Positions 57,991 through 64,000 of a stretch of 64,000 nucleotides of DNA are shown piece after piece. Source of the DNA: Tricholomella constricta. Its lineage: Eukaryota > Basidiomycota > Agaricomycetes > Agaricales > Lyophyllaceae. The first letter of the stretch is position 1; each line of letters starts with the position of its first letter. The notes under the pieces are model-generated. The model made no database searches, was not told where the DNA came from, and was given only the letters and a program-made list of their open reading frames with translations. The DNA lies in assembly GCA_013368375.1 (NCBI GenBank), contig JAACJP010000001.1, forward strand, positions 1,054,001-1,118,000, given 5' to 3'. The position numbers and the translations under genes were made by a program.

Positions 57991-58875
57991 GGTCGCCACT
58001 ATCGAGACCACTTTCCGTGGGGGGCGTGTTTCTAAGGGCATGGGTGGTGGTGGTATGATAGAAGGTGCTAGTACTGGCTTGCAGGTTAGTTTTCCTTTTC
58101 TATTTTTCGGCTCCTCCACGTTTCTTACGTTATGGTCAGATAAGATTTAGTGCCTTAAGGCCAGGTGTTGGGACACGTAAAGACTGGACGGGGACCTTAG
58201 GCCTGTGAGAGGGCGTTCTGGGGGTAGCCTGTGGTGGGGTGGGTATGAAAGATAGTGCACGGCTTCTGACGTTGTGTGCGGGGGCGTGTCAGCGCTCCCC
58301 GCGCAGTGGATGTTCATTTGTTGAGTTATTCTAATTTCTGGTTGGGTGTAGACACCTTCTTATCTTCTCGGGATCTTCTGTCCCTTGCGTGGTGGGATTT
58401 CAATGTTGTGTATGCTACGTGGGGTTGCTTGTGCGCGCTCCTTGGTGCTGCGTCTACCTGCGGGCACGTTTTGGTATTGGGTTCTTATGTGAGCATCGGG
58501 TTTTTGGGGCTCGTGTAGGTTCGTGTACGCTGCGGAGGGCAGATGGTGTTGGGTGGGCCCGCCTTTGCCCGAGTTTCGGGACGGGTCGTCACCACGTGAG
58601 GATCATCGAGGAGATCGGTGATTCACGGTATCCCCCACGGCATATGCAATTGCATGGCGCCAGAGTCCTGCACCAAGTCTTTTGGTGGAGGTACATTTCA
58701 GGGGGGGGGGGGGGGAGGACTCTAGCGCTACCTCGGTAGGCGTTTGGGGGGTACATGCATTGCACCCCTCCTACGGCATAGTAGGAACGACGAGCTTCCA
58801 CTTGCCACGTCGTGCCGCCTCTCACTGGGCGTGTGAATCCCAACCAACATGGTGGTTTGGGTTAGAGTCCCCCTC
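57991..58875 (-). other. LINE 5' region
   Basis: About 0.9 kb up to the 5' end of the LINE at 58875. No clear coding signal; contains a run of 13 G near 58701. Likely 5' UTR with internal promoter. Confidence 0.5.
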
Positions 58876-59648
58876 GGAATGGCAACTATCCCTGCCGGAA
58901 ATGTCATGTTGGAGGAACACAGAAGGAGAAGGAGACTAACGAAGGGTTCCATAAGTTTTTTGAGGTTCGTGAATGCTTTTTATTTGCTTCGGGGCCTTCT
59001 TATTTGATACGGCTTCGTAATCCAGGCAGGAGACCTACGGACGTCAGTAGAAATATTGTTCAAAGTCAAAGCGCAGGTCCAGGCCGCATGCCTTGGTATT
59101 GCCGCCCCAGTAAGCAAGATGAAATCCGACGGTGGAGTCAAGGACACCTATACGCAATACTGGATCGACAAATTGATTGATAATGCACGACATACTCGGA
59201 AAATGCATCCTCATCGTTCGCCATCCGAAATTCAGCAGGACTTGATTGCTTGGGTCAATGCCAATGAACAGGTGATCTATAATCAATTCTTTATGACAGA
59301 AGGTATGTCTGAAGTCTTTCATTTGACACTATTGTGACCTTCTTTTCGTAGGTCTTGACGTTGCTCAGTATACGCCGGTCGAAATCCTTCACACTGTTTT
59401 ACTCGGAATTGTAAAGTATCTTTGGCATGGGACACACACACCAATGCTCAACAAAAGAAGCTTTACACCGCACGGTTGCAGGTAACAAACACCGCTGGCC
59501 TTTCGATCCATCCGATACGTGCGAACTATATCATGCAGTACGCTAATTCATTGATTGGACGTCAATTCAAGACCCTCGTACAAGTGAACATATTTCATGT
59601 GCACAATCTCGTCGATTCCTCACGCCTCGCATTCACCAGAGCCGTTGG
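58876..59648 (+). pseudogene. Recurrent agaricomycete family protein, middle part
   Basis: Continues the gene of 37272-39206 after the LINE. Reading through the 15 bp duplication restores GGNGNYPCRKCHVGGTQ, giving a CxxC pair. Intron about 58968-59032, then exon with VQAACLGIAAPVSKMK, TQYWIDKLIDNARH and QVIYNQFFMTE; intron about 59302-59351; then [19 protein letters not shown] frame change near 59440 follows, then LSIHPIRANYIMQYANSLIG and VNIFHVHNLV. Interrupted at 59648 within RAVG by the hAT element. Confidence 0.75.
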
Positions 59649-60854
59649 CAGGGGGGATCCAATCACACAATCGCTGAAATGATGATGACAGCCGTCGGCG
59701 TGTGGGAAATTGATGAGAGCACGGCTGATGCCGCTGTCAACTCACGGCATCACGGCAATTCCAAATCGGGCAGTTTGGGCGTTCGTCGGCCGCTTCCTCG
59801 TCAGTTATCTTCCTCTTTCCATCTCCACCCATCCACAGGACATTGGCACACATCCATGCCTCCACCATTGACTCCAGTGCTTCATCCAGTCACAGTGACC
59901 TTTGACAATGGTGTCTCTGCCATAACTACTATAGATCAACTAACTGGGATCCATTCTGTAATTTGTGATCTCTGCTCTTCAAGCATCAGGCTCACAACAA
60001 CGGCAAATGATACTAACATAAAGAGGCATCGAGGTAGTGCTAGATGCATGCGGGCTACGACACAGAGAAGTCATTGGGCAGATACAGTGTGTTATACAAC
60101 CTTTATTGTTGGAATGTAAAGTTGAACACTGCAATAGATTGCATCTGGCCCAGCACTTGTGTGGCTTCTGTGGCCTAGATGGATGCCTTACCCAGCTTTT
60201 ATCAAAGCCAAAGGGTGGTTTCTCCATTGTATCGAATTGTGAATATCATTATGCAAGCATGCAGTACAAGGCTGCACAGAAATCTTCTGGAACCTCACCC
60301 TGCACCAATAATGTTCCCATACACTGCCCTTTATGCATTCCTTCTCTGGCTGGCCCAAAAACAGTCTGGAAGTACAACATAATGTTCCACCTTCTCATTG
60401 ATCATTCTGTAGATGGGAAACCACCTAAGATACCTGCACAGCTCATGGTGGATATGTTTATCACAAAGAAGGAAGAAATGGATATGGGAGTTCAGGCTGA
60501 AATGACCAAGAAATGGAGGGAGGAAAACACCATACCAGATAGTGATGGGCTTGCAATTATGGTTGAAGACATGGATAGTGGGAAGAGAGGTAGATCTGAC
60601 ACAGTTACATCACTTACTCAGGCCTTACAGCCCAGAGATAAAAGACTTAGACAGGAATAAGCAATAATAACAAGTGTTTATGTACTGAGGAACATGAGAA
60701 CACGGCCTCAAGTGCGCTGACGCCCAAGCTGGCCCGATGTGGAATTGCCGTGATGCCGTGAGTTGATAGCGGCATCAGCCGTGCTCTCATCAATTTCCCA
60801 CACGCCGACGGCTGTCATCATCATTTCAGCGATTGTGTGATTGGATCCCCCCTG
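59649..60854. mobile_element. Non-autonomous hAT-type element with long inverted repeats
   Basis: 1206 bp. Ends CAGGGGGGATCC...GGATCCCCCCTG, flanked by a perfect 8 bp duplication GCCGTTGG (59641-59648, 60855-60862); 8 bp plus CAGGG ends is the hAT signature. The terminal repeats extend over about 134 bp with few mismatches (59649-59782 and 60720-60854), unusually long for hAT. No hAT transposase domain inside; instead there is a fragment encoding zinc-finger-like protein sequence. Confidence 0.85.
59900..60660 (+). pseudogene. Zinc-finger-like coding fragment carried by the hAT element
   Basis: Two frame pieces. One has VICDLCSSSIRL...NIKRHRGSARC (Cys-Cys-His-Cys spacing, finger-like). The other, roughly 60037-60660, has HCPLCIPSLAGPKTVWKYN with a following HLLIDH pair, then KIPAQLMVDMF and an acidic and basic tail (MDSGKRGRSD, PRDKRLRQE). 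I see no start codon or intact gene. Possibly a captured host or transposon gene fragment. Function not known. Confidence 0.5.
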
Positions 60855-62391
60855 GCCGTTGGTGAGCGCTAGCTCTCAGCCTTGCTTTGGTTTGTGGAAA
60901 TTCGAAATCTCGAAGAGTATCTAGTCAGTTATTACATTGCTTCTGATCAAATCATACCGGAGCTGACCAGGATTTTCAGAGTGACGTTCGAGTTGCCGTC
61001 GCCAATGTTCTTGACATTGCGGCTGTCATCGATCCCTCTAAAATCATTGCGAAAATTAAATACCACCTTCTCGCTCATGTACACGAAGATATCACGCGAT
61101 TTGGTCCACTTGTCGGCGTCGCGACCGAGATCTTTGAATCATTTAATGCTGTTTTCCGCTCTTGTTCTATTCTTTCCAACCATCTTGCGCTGAGCCGGGA
61201 CATCGCCCACCAGCTAGCTGAACAGGAATCTGTCAAACATTACCTTTGTGGTGGATGGTGGGCAGACTCTGATGGTGTATGGACACAAGCAAGTCAAGAT
61301 GTCCGGCAATACATGTCCTCGAATTCATTGTTGCAGACACTCTTAGGTTGGACTCCAGACGAGAAACTCTCATTAGGTACGCATCGCTCTTGTAAGAAGG
61401 ACAGCTCATGAACTCAATTCCAATCTCCAGGCTCCGTAAAACTTGCTCCGTGCAAAGTCGACTCCAAAAGCAAAAGGCGCCTACCCCGCGTACGATTGAA
61501 CTGGCCTCAAACTAGCGCTAACACCGCCTTTAACGTGAACGCAAAGACCGAATGGAAGGAACTACAGTGGCATCAATGCAAGTACGTCGTCGCCTCATCG
61601 AAAGACAAGTGTATTGTGGGTGCCTGGGTGTTTGCAAAATCACCAATCACGATGCGTTGAGTCTGCTTGTCCGCGTTGCAATTACTTATTAACGGCGAGT
61701 CCAGGATACACAGGATCGACGAACACCCCCCATCACAGGACAGATCCTCGAAATTTTGCAGGATGTCTCGGGAAAGTCTTCCCTGGTTGTGCTCGATGTC
61801 TTCCAAGTCTCCGCTGCTCGACATGAAGTTTACGGAATGCCCTCTCTTTCCCGCCGCTTCAACGAGAAACATATTCTCGTCATACTGTCTACTGTGAGTT
61901 TACAGCCTGCCTTTACAACCAGTCCGTGTCTCTAACACAAAAGGACCTCGGCATAGGATATCCTATTCGAATGCAACGTACAGCATGACTGCCATCTGGC
62001 TAAATGTACGGTGTCTGGGCAGCGTCAATCTACTCAGGAACGCATCGAAGTAGGTATAACGGAACAGATCGTTGTACATGAGAGCATGGATCGATTCATT
62101 ATAAACACCCACGCATTTCATAATGCACATCTCCTTCGCGCAATCTTACCCCGGGAACTTGTTCAGCCAATTCCTTTTGCTACAGACCGGAGGACACATC
62201 ATGACGACCTGGCGACGGCTTTACGCGAATCGCAGAGTATCAAACGCGCAGCAACTGCCGCCAAGGCTGCTGGAAAGAAGTTGGCCAACGAGTCAGGGAA
62301 TGTTGGGGGCGCAACGGGTGGTTATCTTTGCCAAGAAACGGAGGTTGGAGGCTCAGGAAGTCGACGACGACGGTCACGAGGAAATGTTTGA
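60855..62391 (+). pseudogene. Recurrent agaricomycete family protein, C-terminal part
   Basis: Resumes after the hAT duplication: LSALLWFVEIRNLEEYL, preceded by a six-base excess with an in-frame TAG (near 60868-60873). Intron about 60922-60968, then exon DVRVAVANVLDIAAVIDPSK, HLLAHVHEDITRFGPLVGVA, FESFNAVFRSCSILSNH. Intron at 61378, then SVKLAPCKVDSKSKRRLPR and further exons with stops near 61690 and 61935, ending HDCHLAKCTVSGQRQSTQE, INTHAFHNAHLLRAILPREL and a basic tail at 62391. The fragment order matches the rest of the family. Broken. Confidence 0.72.
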
Positions 62392-63070
62392 GGGCAGTTT
62401 GCCGCAGTAAGATTTCAGTGACGCGGAACTAGAGAAAAGTAGTATGTGTGCTCGAGTACATATCAATGAAGTTGTCTAACTCGACCTGTGCATGACACCT
62501 CGAAAATTCATGAGTCCAGCAATGTGTGAGCCGCAATTCCACCTGTGCGTCAGATCCAAGTGACTAGGAAGCTGGAGAAATGAGACAGTGCCAAGCTGTC
62601 CTGCCAGGTTGTCATTGCCTGAGCGCGTCAGCTGTTTTGAAGCCCGGAATGGCTGTCAGGAAGGTCGAGATCATGGTCGTAGGCACCCGATTTTCTTGGC
62701 TGGAGTCGGCGTGCGACCGCAATGGCGGTGTAGTACAGTAGTCTGGGGCGACACCACGTCGGCGCGTCCAGTGTATGCGTGTCAGTGTTGCAGCAGACGC
62801 GTGTGACACGTGCGAGTCCAGGGCCCTTTGAGCCTTTCATTGGACTTGAGTAAACATTTGTTGAAACTCGATTTGTCCCCCGGCCAATATTCTAGTGTCC
62901 CTCGGACATGTATCGGACTCGGACTCTCGGACTTCCGTCGGACTCGCAGAATACGCCATTTGTCAACGGCGGTTGCTTACGAGGGAATGCTGTCAACAGT
63001 TGTCTCAAGGTTACACTTCATCGGCCTATCTCGTTTAGTATATCGACCGTTCTTAACTACTACGCGTACC
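62392..63070. other. Intergenic, promoter region of BNA3-like gene
   Basis: About 680 bp without a recognised gene. Should contain the promoter and 5' leader of the gene at 63071. No RNA gene recognised. Confidence 0.5.
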
Positions 63071-64000
63071 ATGACCCAGGCCAACAAGCCTGCCTCGACG
63101 CAAGATCGCAGCAATCTCATTCCGTTTTCTTCTCGGTTGAAAGAAGGGCGGGCTCTGGCGCAAGATGTCTGGTCCATCTTTAAGTCAGTTTTCATGTTTG
63201 TCCTCTCAAAAATTTGAGTCTGATCTCCTTGCGATTCCAGTGTTGCTAATCTGCCCGCGGAATGCATTAATCTCGGCCAAGGCTACATGAACTTTCCACC
63301 ACCACAGTGGGTGACAGAAGCAGCGGAAGAAGCACTCAAAGCAGTTGCTCCAAACCATTATTCCCACCCCAGAGGGCGAATTCGTCTGAGGCAGGCTATC
63401 AAGGGCTTCTACGATTCACTGTTCCATCGAAATTTGAATGTTGAGTCTGAAATTCTTGTGACCAGCGGAGCTAATGAGGGTACAGTTCTCAGTGGCAAAT
63501 CCTCGACTAGAAACTTATTACCATGTCCAGGACAATACTCTGTCTTCACGGCATTCCTAGAACAGGGTGATGAAGTCATCATGTTTGAGCCTTTTTTCGA
63601 TCAATATCTCCCCTCTGTGACATTTAACGGCGGAAAGCCCGTTTATGTTCCGCTGCATCCCCCAAGGAATGGGCAGGGAAGGGACTCTAGCAATGATTGG
63701 ACTATTGACTTTAACGAGCTCCGGTATGTCGGTTATGTGGACTACAACTTTATTTGTTACGACTTGACGAACAATAGACGTGCTATTACGCCTCGCGCGA
63801 AGATAATTATCGTCAACACACCCCACAACCCCGTGGGGAAGGTATTCCGCAAAGACGAACTTGAGGCTATCGCTGCATTAGCCGAAGAGTTCAACCTGAT
63901 GGTGATGTCTGACGAAGTGGTGCGTGAGGTCAGCCTTTGGAGTTGAGTAGCAGTCCTAAACATCGCGAAAGTACGATTGTCTCGTGTTCGACGGTAAGGA
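63071..64000 (+). CDS. BNA3: Kynurenine aminotransferase (BNA3-like), 5' part
   Basis: ATG 63071 (MTQANKPASTQDR). Exons 63071-63183, 63241-63479, 63531-63723, 63778-63919 and 63972 onward, all with GT-AG introns of 51-57 bp and in-phase joins; runs off the window. Class I/II PLP aminotransferase motifs: INLGQGYMNFPPPQWV, APNHYSHPRGRIRLRQAI, TSGANEGQYSVFTAFL, FEPFFDQYLPSV, IIIVNTPHNPVGKVF, MSDEVYDCLVFDGK. By family it transfers the amino group of kynurenine to 2-oxoglutarate giving kynurenic acid, in cytosol or mitochondria. The PLP lysine lies beyond the window. No defect seen. Confidence 0.85.

Larger units (their letters stand above)
39207..58875 (-). mobile_element. Tad-like LINE (APE endonuclease, RT, RNase H), split by element C
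   Basis: Non-LTR retrotransposon on the minus strand with a 3' tail seen as 24 T at 39207-39230. A 15 bp duplication GGAATGGCAACTATC at 39192-39206 and 58876-58890 marks the insertion and restores the reading frame of the interrupted gene. The 5' end reads GAGGGGGACTC. Without element C it is about 8.65 kb. It has a gag-like ORF1 with zinc knuckle and an ORF2 with endonuclease, RT and RNase H, a set typical of the Tad/I-group in fungi. Several stops, shifts and an internal RT deletion show that it is dead. Confidence 0.9.

Overview
This looks like a gene-poor, transposon-rich stretch of a mushroom-forming fungus (Basidiomycota, probably Agaricomycetes). The genes carry many short (about 50 bp) GT-AG introns. 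The housekeeping genes are fungal: an Ufe1/syntaxin-18 SNARE, Tvp38, a LOA1-type acyltransferase and a BNA3-type kynurenine aminotransferase. The rest is nested chromoviral Ty3 elements, a Tad-like LINE and DNA transposons. Exon joins were made by eye from splice motifs and protein reading.

Layout. 1-1782: no gene seen. 1788-20467: Ty3 element A (minus strand, family 1; 489 bp LTRs; target duplication GCCAG). It is split in gag by Ty3 element B (7329-19679, plus strand, family 2), which is itself split in the integrase by a 1.4 kb CAC...GTG inverted-repeat element (13352-14737). 21700-29916: a compact host island with Ufe1 (+), Tvp38 (-), LOA1-like (+), SR-type RNA-binding protein (-) and a Cys/Met-metabolism PLP enzyme (-). 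29994-30916: the left end of a second CAC-type element, cut off by Ty3 element D (30917-37225, minus, family 1). 37272-62391: the remains of one large multi-exon gene of a recurrent agaricomycete family of unknown function. It is interrupted by a LINE (39207-58875, minus) that itself carries Ty3 element C (46117-57123, minus, family 2), and again by a hAT-type element (59649-60854). 63071-64000: the start of a BNA3-like gene, cut by the window end.

Two retrotransposon families have features worth following. Family 2 (B, C) encodes gag-protease and RT-RNase H-integrase-chromodomain in one frame, separated only by a TGA followed by CTA, a known readthrough context. After pol it carries a third ORF of 984 codons that I cannot assign. 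C keeps gag-pol open but has a broken third ORF; B keeps the third ORF but has a broken gag-pol. Family 1 (A, D) has a putative primer-binding site complementary to the predicted 5' end of its own transcript, and the complementarity is kept by a compensating change between A and D. This points to Tf1-like self-priming.

Decay has a clear signature. Differences between paired LTRs of A and D are nearly all CpG transitions, and several stops in the LINE and in family 1 pol read as CGA to TGA. Target duplications allow the order of insertion to be rebuilt: the host gene was hit by the LINE, then C entered the LINE; A was hit by B, then the CAC element entered B. Element D is the exception, since its two flanks do not match.
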